A stretch of DNA of 39,045 nt from Candidatus Dadabacteria bacterium. Its GTDB lineage: Bacteria; Desulfobacterota_D; UBA1144; Nemesobacterales; Nemesobacteraceae. The notes below the pieces were generated by a model. That model searched no databases, was not told the origin of the DNA, and saw nothing but the letters and a program-made list of their open reading frames with translations. The stretch's first letter is position 1. Every line of letters begins with the position of its first letter. Where the stretch lies: positions 1 through 39,045 of the forward strand of contig JAJEGO010000030.1 of NCBI GenBank assembly GCA_022819805.1. The letters run 5' to 3'. The position numbers and the translations under genes are program-made. This document shows positions 1 to 9,806 of this stretch, in pieces.

Positions 1-102
1 CTCAAGGTCTCAGGATTGCTCAAACGCGACCCCAGGATGGTTGAGAGCAAAAAGTACGGGAAGCGCAAGGCAAGAAGGGGCCAGCAGTTCTCCAAAAGGT
101 AA
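1..102 (+). CDS. rpsI: 30S ribosomal protein S9, C-terminal fragment (5' truncated by window edge)
   Basis: Frame 1 reads [33 protein letters not shown]-stop, the characteristic S9 C-terminus (RDPRMVExKKYGxxKARRxxQFSKR). Not in the ORF track because it is truncated. Confidence 0.93.
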   Translation, partial: LKVSGLLKRDPRMVESKKYGKRKARRGQQFSKR

Positions 103-109
103 TTCATAC

Positions 110-1453
110 TTGACCGACCCAACCCAGAAGTTTCAGAGAAAATTCGACATCCGTCCCGCCAAGGGAAAGCTGGGAGTGCTGATCCCCGGGATGAGCGGTG
201 CGGTAAGCACAACTTTCATAGCGGGCGTAAAAGCGGTAATAAAGGGAGTGGGAAGACCCATCGGCTCCCTGACGCAGATGGGGAAAATCAGGATCGGCAA
301 AAGAACCGAGAAGAATTTTCCTTTTATAAAGGACTTAGTCCCCCTGGCGAGAATGCAGGACCTAGTGTTTGCCGGATGGGATATATACGACGAGGACTGC
401 CATGCCTCCGCGCTTCGCGCCGGAGTGCTAAACCCCGAGCTTCTGGGGAAGATAAGACGGGACCTTGAAAAAGAGTCTCCGATGCGGGCCGTTTTCGATA
501 ACAACTATGTCCGCAATCTCAGAGGCACCTACGTAAAAAGGGGCAAGACGAAAATGCATCTTGCCGAGGCGCTGATTAGGGACATAAGGAGATTCCAGAG
601 GGAAAACGACATAGAAAGGCTGGTAATGCTCTGGTGTGGAAGCACCGAAGTGTATCTTGAGCCTTCGGAAATCCACGAAACCGTAGAAAGTTTCGAGAAG
701 GGGCTTAGGGAAAATCACGAGGATATTTCCCCCAGCATGATTTACGCCTACGCGGCCATAAAATGCGGAGCCGCCTACGGAAACGGGGCACCGAATCTGT
801 CCGTTGACATCCCCGCGCTTCAGGAACTTGCGATTGAAAACGAGGTTCCAATAGCCGGCAAGGATTTCAAAACCGGCCAGACGCTCATGAAGACCATCTT
901 GGCGCCGGGGCTTAAAAGCAGGATGCTCGGGCTAAATGGATGGTTTTCAACCAACATACTGGGCAACCGGGACGGGGAAGTGCTTGATGATCCCGGCTCT
1001 TTCAAAACCAAGGAAGAAAGCAAGCTCGGCGCGCTTGAGTACATCTTCCAGCCTGAGGTAAACCCCGAGCTTTACTCGGATTACTACCACAAGGTAAGAA
1101 TAAATTACTATCCACCGCGTGGAGACGAAAAAGAGGCGTGGGACAATATAGACGTTTTCGGATGGCTCGATTACCCCATGCAGATAAAGGTCAATTTCCT
1201 CTGCCGCGACAGCATACTGGCCGCCCCGGTGGTTCTTGATCTGGTGCTTTTCCTGGATCTTGCTCACCGCGCTGGCATCTACGGGGTGCAGGAGTGGCTT
1301 TCCTTTTATTTCAAGAGCCCCATGGTCGATAAGAAGCTCTATCCCGAGCATGATCTTTTCGTTCAGTTCACCAAGCTGCAGAACACGCTTCGCTACCTGC
1401 GGGGCGAGGAACTGATAAGCCACTTGGGGATTGATTACTACGGTTTCGGCTAA
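110..1453 (+). CDS. Inositol-3-phosphate synthase (myo-inositol-1-phosphate synthase)
   Basis: Protein with LGVLIPGMSGAVSTTFIAGV nucleotide-binding N-terminus and IAGKDFKTGQTLMKTILAPGLKSRMLGLNGWFSTNILGNRDGEVL. The ORF track starts at 41 inside rpsI; TTG at 110 (TTG ACC GAC CCA), after AAAAGG at the rpsI stop, is a more likely start. Confidence 0.88.
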   Translation: MTDPTQKFQRKFDIRPAKGKLGVLIPGMSGAVSTTFIAGVKAVIKGVGRPIGSLTQMGKIRIGKRTEKNFPFIKDLVPLARMQDLVFAGWDIYDEDCHASALRAGVLNPELLGKIRRDLEKESPMRAVFDNNYVRNLRGTYVKRGKTKMHLAEALIRDIRRFQRENDIERLVMLWCGSTEVYLEPSEIHETVESFEKGLRENHEDISPSMIYAYAAIKCGAAYGNGAPNLSVDIPALQELAIENEVPIAGKDFKTGQTLMKTILAPGLKSRMLGLNGWFSTNILGNRDGEVLDDPGSFKTKEESKLGALEYIFQPEVNPELYSDYYHKVRINYYPPRGDEKEAWDNIDVFGWLDYPMQIKVNFLCRDSILAAPVVLDLVLFLDLAHRAGIYGVQEWLSFYFKSPMVDKKLYPEHDLFVQFTKLQNTLRYLRGEELISHLGIDYYGFG

Positions 1454-1466
1454 CCGGATTGCGAAG

Positions 1467-2612
1467 CTACTGCTTGAGAAAGCTTTCCAGGTCTTTTCTC
1501 ACGCCGGAACTTGCGAGTTTTCCAAGAGCGGCTTTTTCTATCTGCCTTATCCTTTCCCTGGTCAGATTGAACCTCTTGCCGATCTCGTCAAGAGTGTAGG
1601 TGCTCTGGCGTCCTATGCCGAAGCGAAGCCGGATGATTTCCTCTTCCCTTGAATTCAGGAGCGTAAGAGCTTCCTTCAGTTTTTCCGCGAGAGACATCTT
1701 CGCTATTATCGTATCGGGAATTTTAGCTTCCTTGTCAGCGACCGAATCAAGAAGCGAGGTTTTCTCCCCGTCGAGAACCGGTGTGTCGAGGCTTATGGCG
1801 TCATTTGTGGAATTGAGGATCCTGTTTATAACCTCGGCCGAAATCCCCGAAGCTTCGGCTATCTCTTTCGGCGTCGGTTTTCTTCCCATTTCCTTGCTAA
1901 GCTTTGCGCTCGTCTTGTAAACTCTGTTTGCCTGCTCCAGCAGGTAAACAGGGACCTTTATGGTTCTCGTCTGTCCCTGAAGAGCTCTCAGTATGGCCTG
2001 ATGTATCCACCAGGACGCGTAGGTGGAAAACTTGTAGCCCTTGGTGTAATCAAACCTCTCAACCGCCCGCATCAGACCGAGGTTTCCTTCCTGGATAAGA
2101 TCCGGAAGGGGGAGTCCCCTGCTCATGTATCTTCTCGAAATCGTTATTACGAGCCTCAGGTTGGCCTTTACGAATTTTTGTTTGAGCTTAAGTGCCCAGT
2201 CGACGTAAATTCTCTCCATCGCGCGCAGGGTTGCTATTTTGCGCTCTATCGCGTGCGCTCTGGCCGAGTTTTTCCTAACGCGGATTTTCTCGAATTTTTC
2301 GATGCTCTTAGGCACTTTAGCCATCCTGATTTCGCACATCTTGATTCTTGCGGATATCTCGACTTCCTGCTTTGCTGCGAAAAGAGGTTCAACGGCCATG
2401 TCCTTGAAGTAGACATAAAGAAGACGGAGCTGTTCATCGGGGATCCACTTGTCTTTTTCCTTTTCCTTTCCCCTGGGTTTCAGTTCTGGTTCATCCGAGT
2501 TGTCGAAATCCTTTTCGATCTCGTTTTCCTCGACGTCGTCATCAACATCGTAGGATTCGAACCCGGAATCGTGTTCCGTATCGTCCTGAAAATCTTTATA
2601 TTTGATGTCCAT
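1467..2612 (-). CDS. RNA polymerase sigma-70 family factor (RpoD/RpoS-like, acidic N-terminus)
   Basis: Region 2 LPLPDLIQEGNLGLMRAVERFDYTKGYKFSTYASWWIHQAI and region 4 NSREEEIIRLRFGIG...YTLDEIGKRFNLTRERIRQIEKAALGKL. Confidence 0.93.
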   Translation of the reverse strand: MDIKYKDFQDDTEHDSGFESYDVDDDVEENEIEKDFDNSDEPELKPRGKEKEKDKWIPDEQLRLLYVYFKDMAVEPLFAAKQEVEISARIKMCEIRMAKVPKSIEKFEKIRVRKNSARAHAIERKIATLRAMERIYVDWALKLKQKFVKANLRLVITISRRYMSRGLPLPDLIQEGNLGLMRAVERFDYTKGYKFSTYASWWIHQAILRALQGQTRTIKVPVYLLEQANRVYKTSAKLSKEMGRKPTPKEIAEASGISAEVINRILNSTNDAISLDTPVLDGEKTSLLDSVADKEAKIPDTIIAKMSLAEKLKEALTLLNSREEEIIRLRFGIGRQSTYTLDEIGKRFNLTRERIRQIEKAALGKLASSGVRKDLESFLKQ

Positions 2613-2715
2613 CTTGCTTCTTCACCAATTTGCTGATTGAAAAACGGAGGCGATAAAAAAGGCTTTCAGAACCCAAGCGGGCAATGAAAATTAGCACCTT
2701 CCGTTTCTATTAGGA

Positions 2716-2745
2716 ATTATAAGATTTTTCGTGCTAAAATGTAAG
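2716..2745 (-). promoter_or_regulatory. Putative sigma-70 promoter for the sigma factor gene (-10 TATAAT, weak -35 CTTACA, 18-nt spacer)
   Basis: Minus strand reads CTTACA-18 nt-TATAAT; -10 at plus 2716-2721. Confidence 0.4.
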
Positions 2746-2776
2746 TGTTTTTTTTCCGAGAGCGGTTTCTCGGCAA

Positions 2777-3388
2777 TCACTTCGCTCCGGCGAAGTTCTC
2801 GGAAACCTGTTCCCAGTTCACCACATTCCACCACGCCTTCACGTAGTCGGGCCTTCTGTTCTGGTAGTTCAAATAATACGCATGTTCCCAGACGTCAAGA
2901 CCCAGAATGGGTTTCAGTCCCTCGGAAACCGGGTTATCCTGGTTTGCAGTGGATGTTACCACGAGTGCTCCTCCCTCATCCACGCAAAGCCATGCCCAGC
3001 CGCTTCCGAATCTGGTGGCGGCCGCCTTGGAGAACGTATCAGTGAAAGCGTCGAAGCTTCCGAACGCGGAATCTATTGCATCGGCAAGCTTGCCCGATGG
3101 CGTTCCCCCGGAACCGGGAGCCATGCACGGCCAGAAAAGACTGTGATTCGCATGTCCTCCGCCGTTGTTTCTTACCGCGGTTCTTATATCTTCTGGAACC
3201 GAGTCAAGATCGCCGAGAAGCTCGTCAAGCGATTTGTCCGCAAGTTCCGGATGTTTCTCCAGCGCGGCGTTTAGGTTGTTTACGTACCCCTGATGATGCT
3301 TTGAATGATGTATTCTCATTGTTTCCGCGTCTATATGCGGTTCCAAAGCGTTATGATCATAAGGAAGATCAGGTAATTCGTGCGCCAT
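2777..3388 (-). CDS. sodA: Superoxide dismutase, Fe/Mn family
   Basis: [81 protein letters not shown]. Metal preference not resolvable by eye. Confidence 0.95.
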   Translation of the reverse strand: MAHELPDLPYDHNALEPHIDAETMRIHHSKHHQGYVNNLNAALEKHPELADKSLDELLGDLDSVPEDIRTAVRNNGGGHANHSLFWPCMAPGSGGTPSGKLADAIDSAFGSFDAFTDTFSKAAATRFGSGWAWLCVDEGGALVVTSTANQDNPVSEGLKPILGLDVWEHAYYLNYQNRRPDYVKAWWNVVNWEQVSENFAGAK

Positions 3389-3465
3389 TTTCCTCTCCTC
3401 TTAATCTCTCTAAGTAAAAAGCCAAATTTGGCATTATATATGTAACTGCGGACAGTTGCAAGTAG

Positions 3466-3474
3466 ATTATACCA
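3466..3474 (-). promoter_or_regulatory. Extended -10 element (TGGTATAAT) upstream of superoxide dismutase
   Basis: Minus strand reads TCTGGTATAATC; located 78 nt upstream of the sod start codon. Confidence 0.5.
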
Positions 3475-3535
3475 GAAATTTTCTCCGTTTTTACATATGG
3501 TTACGATAAAGTAAATTTAAACTCCTGAGGTCTCC

Positions 3536-4273
3536 ATGTCAGAGAACATAATTGAAATGACGGACGTGTATAAGTCCTTTGACGGAAAAGTGGTTCACAG
3601 GGGGATAAATCTTTTCGTGAGAGAGGGGGAAATTCTTACCGTTTTGGGAGAAAGCGGGGTGGGGAAAAGTGTATTGCTCAAGGAAATAAACGGTCTCGTC
3701 AAGCCCGACAGCGGAAAGGTTGTGGTCTTGGGAGAAGATACGGCGCAGATGGATGAAAAGCAGCTTGTGAGAATAAGAAAGGAAACGGGCATGCTGTTTC
3801 AGGGCTCGGCTCTTTTTGATTCGCTTACAGTTGAGGAGAATATAGCCTATCCTCTGGTTGAGAATTCTGATCTTCCCCCCGAGGAAATAAAAAAAGCGGT
3901 CGCGCGGAACCTTGAACTTGTAGACCTTCCGGGAATCGAGGACAATTATCCGGGGGAGCTCAGCGGAGGAATGAAAAAAAGGGTGGCTTTGGCAAGGGCT
4001 ATCGCCACGCGCCCGAAGATTCTTCTTTACGACGAGCCCACGACCGGTCTTGACCCTCCAAACATAAAAAGGATCGCGAAGCTCATAAAGGACATGAGAA
4101 ACCGGCTCGGCATAACCGGGATCGTCATCACCCACGACATAGGCACGGCCTACGAGGTCTCCGACAGGGTCGCTTTTCTTTACGAGGGAGAGATCATTTT
4201 CTCGGGAACTGTCCCCGAAGCCCGCGAGAGCAACATTTCCACTTTCAGGAACTTTCTCGATACGAAAATGTAG
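3536..4273 (+). CDS. ABC transporter ATP-binding protein, MlaF-like
   Basis: Walker A GESGVGKS, signature [42 protein letters not shown] is typical of the MlaF/Ttg2A group. Confidence 0.9.
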   Translation: MSENIIEMTDVYKSFDGKVVHRGINLFVREGEILTVLGESGVGKSVLLKEINGLVKPDSGKVVVLGEDTAQMDEKQLVRIRKETGMLFQGSALFDSLTVEENIAYPLVENSDLPPEEIKKAVARNLELVDLPGIEDNYPGELSGGMKKRVALARAIATRPKILLYDEPTTGLDPPNIKRIAKLIKDMRNRLGITGIVITHDIGTAYEVSDRVAFLYEGEIIFSGTVPEARESNISTFRNFLDTKM

Positions 4274-4751
4274 AGGGATTACGGCTTAGGCATGCCGAAG
4301 CCATAGCCGCTATTCCTTCTTTTCTTCCCGTAAAGCCTAGCCCGTCGGTTGAAGTTCCCTTCACGTTTACCGCCTCGGGGGAGATTCCGAGAGCATCTGC
4401 GATTTTTTTCTTCATTTCGGGCGCGTGAGGAGATATTTTCGGTTCCTCGCATACGACCGTGCAGTCTATGTTTTTTATTCCGAACCCCTTGTCCGTCATC
4501 ATCCGGGCGACCTCAGAGAGAATCACAAGGCTTGAAATGTCTTTGTATTCAGGGTCTTCTGGGGGAAAATGCCTTCCTATGTCTCCCTCGCCGATAGCTC
4601 CCAAGATGGCGTCCGCAACCGCGTGGGAGAGTACGTCGGCGTCTGAGTGGCCGGAAAGTCCGCGGCATCCCGGAATTTCAACGCCGCCCAGTATGAGCGC
4701 TCTCTCCTCGCAGAACGCGTGCGCGTCAAACCCTGTTCCTACTCTGTACAT
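4245..4751 (-). CDS. ispF: 2-C-methyl-D-erythritol 2,4-cyclodiphosphate synthase
   Basis: [13 protein letters not shown]...[62 protein letters not shown]. Confidence 0.96.
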   Translation of the reverse strand: MYRVGTGFDAHAFCEERALILGGVEIPGCRGLSGHSDADVLSHAVADAILGAIGEGDIGRHFPPEDPEYKDISSLVILSEVARMMTDKGFGIKNIDCTVVCEEPKISPHAPEMKKKIADALGISPEAVNVKGTSTDGLGFTGRKEGIAAMASACLSRNPSTFSYRESS

Positions 4752-5455
4752 TAGGGCATTTCTCCTTTGCTTGCTATAAGTTCCGCTATTTCAAAGTCGG
4801 CCGCGGTCGTGATTTTCATATTAAGACCGCTTCCCATCACCATGCCTACCCTTATCCCTCTTATTTCCGCAAGCACCGATTCGTCAGTTGCGCCAAGGTC
4901 CCCCATATCGGACGAGAGATAGATTTCTTCAAGAATCTCCCGGCGAAAGACCTGCGGAGTCTGGGCCCTCCAGAGTTTTTCCCTGGGAACAGTTCCAGAG
5001 ACAAACGAGTTGGGCCCGTCTGCCCGCTTCAGGGTGTCCGTGAGGGGAACGGCGCAGATGGAAACACCCGAGCGCGCGCATTCTTCCAAGACTCTTTTTA
5101 TTGTATCATTGTCGACAAAGGGTCTCGCCGCGTCGTGAATAAGCACCATGTCGCTGTCCGGAGGCGTAGCCCGGAAACCGTTTCTTACGGATAAGCATCT
5201 TTTTTCTCCGCCGGCGACGACCGAGGTAACCTTTTCAAACCCGAAGTCTCCGAGCAGTTTCCTTGAGCGGGAAATCTCATCCTCGGGCACTACGACCACC
5301 ACGCTTGCTATCAGTTCGCTTGACTCGAAAGTGGAAAGACAGTAGGTAAGAAGAGGTCTTCCACTAAGTTCGGCGAACTGTTTTTTCCTGCCGGGGGAGA
5401 ATCTTTTCGAAAGGCCGGCGGCTGCCACTACGGCCGAGACTTTGGGAGCGCTCAC
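4751..5455 (-). CDS. ispD: 2-C-methyl-D-erythritol 4-phosphate cytidylyltransferase
   Basis: [51 protein letters not shown]; overlaps ispF start by 1 nt. Confidence 0.95.
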   Translation of the reverse strand: MSAPKVSAVVAAAGLSKRFSPGRKKQFAELSGRPLLTYCLSTFESSELIASVVVVVPEDEISRSRKLLGDFGFEKVTSVVAGGEKRCLSVRNGFRATPPDSDMVLIHDAARPFVDNDTIKRVLEECARSGVSICAVPLTDTLKRADGPNSFVSGTVPREKLWRAQTPQVFRREILEEIYLSSDMGDLGATDESVLAEIRGIRVGMVMGSGLNMKITTAADFEIAELIASKGEMP

Positions 5456-5460
5456 GGGGG

Positions 5461-6447
5461 TCAGCCCTCTTTTTTCAGTTTTGCGAAAACTATTCTTCCG
5501 GTTGGTGTCTGCACCATGCTCCTTACGGAAACGTCCACGTCTTTTCCTATTTGCCTCGAGGCGTTGTCCGTGACCACCATGGTTCCGTCGTCAAGATAGC
5601 CGACGGCCTGATGCTGTTCTTTGCCGGGTTTTACGAGGCTTATTCTTATCGTTTGTCCCTGTTCCACGACGGGCCTTAGGGCGTGATTGAGGTTGTTTAT
5701 ATTAAGCACGGTCACTTTTTCGAGGTCGGCGATCTTTTTCAGGTTGTAATCGTTGGTTATCAGTATTCCGTTCAGCCTCTTTGAGAGCTCGATGAGTTTT
5801 ATGTCGGCGTCTTTTATGTGTTCGAAGTCATGGTCGGTAAGGGTGACGCTTATGAGTGGCATCTCCTTTTGCATCCTGGTAATAATGTCAAGCCCTCTTC
5901 TGCCGCGTGTTTTCCTTGCGGGGTCCGGGGAATCCGCTATGTACTGAAGTTCCTGTATGATGAATTTGGGTATTATGAGCTCTCCTTGGAGAAATCCCGT
6001 TTCCGCTATATCGGCTATGCGCCCGTCTATTATCACGCTCGTGTCGAGTATTTTAGGGGCGAGCGCCTCGGGTTTTCTGAAAAACGAATCGGACGCCGCT
6101 CCGGCAAGGGAGGTTTTGTCATAGCCTATTACAACGCCTAGGCAGACTAGAAGCAGGAATATTCCCGCTTTTACGTGGGGCAGGAGGTGGGCGGCTATCG
6201 GAAAACTGTTAAGGATCGTAAGCACTGCGAGGTATATGAAGACGCCCGTGAGCGCACCTGCCGAGATTCCGATCGCGCAGCGGGGAGAGATCTTCCTGAA
6301 AAGGATTCGGAACCCCGAAAGCACCAAGAAGGCGAATATTCCGTAGCCAAGGGCTGTGAGTAGCGAACTTGAGAACGAAAGGTAGTCGGGACCGAGTACA
6401 AGCGCTACGAGCGCAAACGCTATGGAGAGTATGATCGAGAGTTTCAT
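5461..6447 (-). CDS. PIN-TRAM domain integral membrane protein (YacL-like)
   Basis: N-terminal hydrophobic helices, PIN domain ILDTSVIIDGRIADIAETGFL...ILITNDYNLKKIADL, C-terminal TRAM. PIN-TRAM/ispD/ispF order matches the yacL-ispD-ispF order of Bacillus. Confidence 0.88.
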   Translation of the reverse strand: MKLSIILSIAFALVALVLGPDYLSFSSSLLTALGYGIFAFLVLSGFRILFRKISPRCAIGISAGALTGVFIYLAVLTILNSFPIAAHLLPHVKAGIFLLLVCLGVVIGYDKTSLAGAASDSFFRKPEALAPKILDTSVIIDGRIADIAETGFLQGELIIPKFIIQELQYIADSPDPARKTRGRRGLDIITRMQKEMPLISVTLTDHDFEHIKDADIKLIELSKRLNGILITNDYNLKKIADLEKVTVLNINNLNHALRPVVEQGQTIRISLVKPGKEQHQAVGYLDDGTMVVTDNASRQIGKDVDVSVRSMVQTPTGRIVFAKLKKEG

Positions 6448-6645
6448 TAATAATCCGGCCCTTCCGAGGGAGCAATTATAGAATATATGACGGCTTCGGT
6501 TTTAACAAGTTTCCCATTGCGGGCATAAATGGCCGCCAACGGTTTTTCCACGATTTTTTCCTGGTCAGTTATAATTACGGTTTGCCGGGCGGAACGATCC
6601 GGCTTTCCGGTTTTCCACACAGCCGGTTTTTCGCGTGGACGGAAC

Positions 6646-7437
6646 ATGATAAAATTCTGCACTCTTGCCAGCGGCAGTTCTGGCAACTCACTTTATCTTG
6701 AGTCGAAATACTCGAAAATACTGATTGACGCGGGGATTAGTTTCCGAAGGATCTCACGGAGCCTAGGGAACATGGGAGTAGCCGTGTCCGATCTTGACGC
6801 GGTGGTGCTTTCGCACGAACACGAGGATCACTCAAGAGCTGTCGGGAAAATGTCCGAAGTACCGGTTTACGTGTCGGGGGAAACCACCGGCTTCTGGGAA
6901 GGAAAAAGAAACGGGCACCGTAACGGAAACGGCGCGGCAGAAAGGCTGAGGGAATTTGATTCCGAGGAGCCGTTTAGCATAAACGACCTTACCATAACTC
7001 CCTTCTCGGTGGAGCATGACGCGATTGATCCTGTCGGTTTCACCGTAACCGACGGCAGCGTCAAAATAGGAATAGTGACCGACATAGGAAAACCCACGGC
7101 GCTTGTCATAGAGAGTCTCAAGGGTTGCGACGCGCTGGTTCTTGAGTCTAATCACGACAGGGAGATGCTTTTTTCAGGTTCTTATCCGCCCTATCTGCAG
7201 CAGAGAATAAGCGGGGGGCACGGGCATCTCTCAAACGAGCAGTCCGCATCTCTTCTGAGGGAAGTTCTGCACGACGGGTTAAAATACGTCCTGCTGGCGC
7301 ACCTGAGCGCGAAAAACAACTCGCCAGAGATGGCGCTTCGATGTTCGCTTGAAGTTCTGCGCCAAAACGGCGCCGCCGACCGCGTTGCGGTGAGTGTCGC
7401 CCCGCGAAGCACTGTTGGGGAGGTTATAACGGTTTGA
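6646..7437 (+). CDS. MBL-fold metallohydrolase (YycJ/WalJ-like)
   Basis: MIKFCTLASGSSGNSLYLESKYSKILIDAGIS; VVLSHEHEDHSRAVG; ALVLESNHDREML. Start at 6646 preferred over track start 6529 because homology begins at MIKFCTLASGSSGN. Confidence 0.88.
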   Translation: MIKFCTLASGSSGNSLYLESKYSKILIDAGISFRRISRSLGNMGVAVSDLDAVVLSHEHEDHSRAVGKMSEVPVYVSGETTGFWEGKRNGHRNGNGAAERLREFDSEEPFSINDLTITPFSVEHDAIDPVGFTVTDGSVKIGIVTDIGKPTALVIESLKGCDALVLESNHDREMLFSGSYPPYLQQRISGGHGHLSNEQSASLLREVLHDGLKYVLLAHLSAKNNSPEMALRCSLEVLRQNGAADRVAVSVAPRSTVGEVITV

Positions 7438-8732
7438 TCTCAAGGTATTCCAGAGAGGAGATGTCGCGGATATGGTCGGATGAGAACCGCTACCGTATCT
7501 GGCTCGAGGTGGAGCTTGCCGTGTGCGAAGCGTGGGCCCATTATGGGGAAATTCCCCAAGACTCTGTTTCCAACATAAAGGAAAAAGCCGCCTTCGACGT
7601 AAAAAGAATTGCGGAGCTTGAAACGGAGCTCAAGCATGATGTCCTGGCTTTTCTCACATGTGTTTCCGAGTACGTTGGAGACGATTCGAGATTTGTTCAT
7701 CTCGGAATGACCTCTTCAGATGTTCTTGACACCGCTTTTTCGATACAGCTTCGCGAGGCGGGCGGACTTATAGTCGGGGGTCTTCGGAAACTGCTCGACA
7801 TTCTTCGAAAAAAGGCATTTGAATACAAAGACACAGCAATGATCGGGCGCTCCCACGGCATACATGCCGAACCCAGAACGCTGGGTTTGGTGTTTGCCCT
7901 GTGGTATGACGAGATAAGAAGGAATCTTGAAAGGATAAGTGCCGCTCGGGATGCCGTGAGCGTGGGAATGATGTCAGGCGCTGTCGGCACCTACGCAAAC
8001 ATCACTCCCGAGGTGGAGCGTTACGCGTGCGAACTGCTAGGGCTTCGTCCCGCGGGAATATCTACGCAGGTGATACAAAGAGATGTCTACGCCCAGTATT
8101 TTCTCACTCTTTCTCTCATAGCTGCCTCGGTGGAGAAAATCGCTACTGAAATAAGACATTATCAAAGGACCGAGGTGGGAGAGATGGAAGAGCCTTTTAC
8201 CGAGGGGCAAAAAGGATCTTCCGCTATGCCGCATAAAAGAAACCCCGTGCTTTCGGAGAATCTCTGCGGGCTCTCGAGGATAGTAAGGTCCCATTCGATC
8301 GCGGCCCTTGAAAACATAGCACTCTGGCACGAAAGGGACATAAGCCACTCCTCCGTTGAGAGGATCATAGGACCCGACGGAACCATACTGGTTGATTTCA
8401 TGCTTGAGAGGCTTTGCGGTCTCATCGAGGGGCTTCGGGTCTATCCAGACAGGCTTGAGAGCAACATCTGGATTACGCGGGGACTGGTTTTTTCCCAGAA
8501 AGTTCTGCTTGAGCTTGTAAAAAAGGGCGTTTCAAGGGAAGATGCCTACTCGCTTGTGCAGCGAAACGCGATGCTTTGCTGGGAGAAGGAAAAGGATTTC
8601 CGGGAAATGCTGAAAAACGACGGGCAGGTAACGGATATTCTCTCGGAGAAGGAAATCGATTCGTGTTTTCAGCTCAAGGAAGATCTTAAGAGCATAGACC
8701 ATATCTTCGCCATGGTGTTCGGCGAGTCATAA
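7434..8732 (+). CDS. purB: Adenylosuccinate lyase (TTG start overlapping upstream stop)
   Basis: MISRYSREEMSRIWSDENRYRIWLEVELAVCEAWA; signature GSSAMPHKRNP. Confidence 0.96.
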   Translation: MISRYSREEMSRIWSDENRYRIWLEVELAVCEAWAHYGEIPQDSVSNIKEKAAFDVKRIAELETELKHDVLAFLTCVSEYVGDDSRFVHLGMTSSDVLDTAFSIQLREAGGLIVGGLRKLLDILRKKAFEYKDTAMIGRSHGIHAEPRTLGLVFALWYDEIRRNLERISAARDAVSVGMMSGAVGTYANITPEVERYACELLGLRPAGISTQVIQRDVYAQYFLTLSLIAASVEKIATEIRHYQRTEVGEMEEPFTEGQKGSSAMPHKRNPVLSENLCGLSRIVRSHSIAALENIALWHERDISHSSVERIIGPDGTILVDFMLERLCGLIEGLRVYPDRLESNIWITRGLVFSQKVLLELVKKGVSREDAYSLVQRNAMLCWEKEKDFREMLKNDGQVTDILSEKEIDSCFQLKEDLKSIDHIFAMVFGES

Positions 8733-8752
8733 CTGACAAGGAGTTTTCATTC

Positions 8753-9787
8753 GTGACGGAAAAAACATTTGCTTCGAAAATGAGAAGATCAACTCTGGCG
8801 ACAGTCGCATCGGTTCTTTTATCCGTGGTTTTTCTTTCCCCCGGCAGCCTCTTTGCGCTCGATAACGTTGATGTCGGGAAACTTGAGCAGCATTTTAAGA
8901 ACCGCTACGGGGTCTATCTTCCCGGCGGCTTCACGGTAAAGGTAGTCAAAGTAAAGGATTCTGATATGAAGGGGTTTAAGGAAGGTGGATATCAGGTCGG
9001 ATTTCCCGACGGCAACAGCCGGACGTACCCGTTTTTCGTGAGCCGCGACAGCAGGTTTTTGATAATGGGGAGTGCTCCCACCGTGAAAGTGGATGAGATG
9101 GAGGAGACGGGCGTAGAAGGAATGAGGAGAGGGTTTCTTGCCGCTGAAAGCGGGCAGGTTCCGATTCTGGTTTCCGGCGACGGCAAAACAATAATGGTGG
9201 GCAATCTTGAAAACCTCGATGAGGACCCCGCCGCCGCGACCGCCCGGAAAATCTCTCTGGAGAACGTTCCTTCAAAAGGAGACCCCAAGGCCCAGGTAAC
9301 CGTGGTTGAGTACTCGGATTTTCAATGCGGCTACTGCGCTAGGGCGGCAGGCCAGATTGCAGATTTGCTCAAGGATTACAAAGGTAAAGTCAAGGTTTTT
9401 TACAAACAGTTTCCACTCTCGTTTCATAAGTGGGCCGAGGAAGCCTCGATCGCCTCTCTTTGCGTCTATGACCAGTCAAACGAGAAGTTCTGGAAATTCC
9501 ACGACGCCATTTTCGAAAAGCAGCGGGAAATAAAAGTTGCCGACGCCAAGGAGACTCTTTCGGGGATAGCGCGCGGGCTCGGGGTCGACATGAAGAAATA
9601 CAACGAGTGCGTGAAATCCGAAAAAGCCAAACGCAGAGTCGCTTCGGATGTGGAGGAAGGCAGATCGATCGGGATAAGCGGCACGCCGACATTTGTTGTT
9701 GACGGTTTCGTGATCTCGGGAGGGGCCAATATGAAAGCGATCAGAAACGCCGTGGATTACCGTCTTTCCTTAAGCTCCGAGAAATAG
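8753..9787 (+). CDS. DsbA-family thioredoxin-like protein with N-terminal extra domain and signal sequence
   Basis: VTVVEYSDFQCGYCARAA (CxxC), GISGTPTFVVDGFVISGG; GTG start, hydrophobic signal-like N-terminus. Confidence 0.87.
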   Translation: MTEKTFASKMRRSTLATVASVLLSVVFLSPGSLFALDNVDVGKLEQHFKNRYGVYLPGGFTVKVVKVKDSDMKGFKEGGYQVGFPDGNSRTYPFFVSRDSRFLIMGSAPTVKVDEMEETGVEGMRRGFLAAESGQVPILVSGDGKTIMVGNLENLDEDPAAATARKISLENVPSKGDPKAQVTVVEYSDFQCGYCARAAGQIADLLKDYKGKVKVFYKQFPLSFHKWAEEASIASLCVYDQSNEKFWKFHDAIFEKQREIKVADAKETLSGIARGLGVDMKKYNECVKSEKAKRRVASDVEEGRSIGISGTPTFVVDGFVISGGANMKAIRNAVDYRLSLSSEK

Positions 9788-9806
9788 CTCTCCCAAGATA
9801 CTGACC

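Noticed and set aside
2756-2773. Hairpin CCGAGA-GCGGTT-TCTCGG next to T8 as a terminator for superoxide dismutase
   Set aside because: On the sod strand the stem is followed by A8, not T8; on the other strand the T-run precedes the stem, so it does not fit a Rho-independent terminator on either strand.
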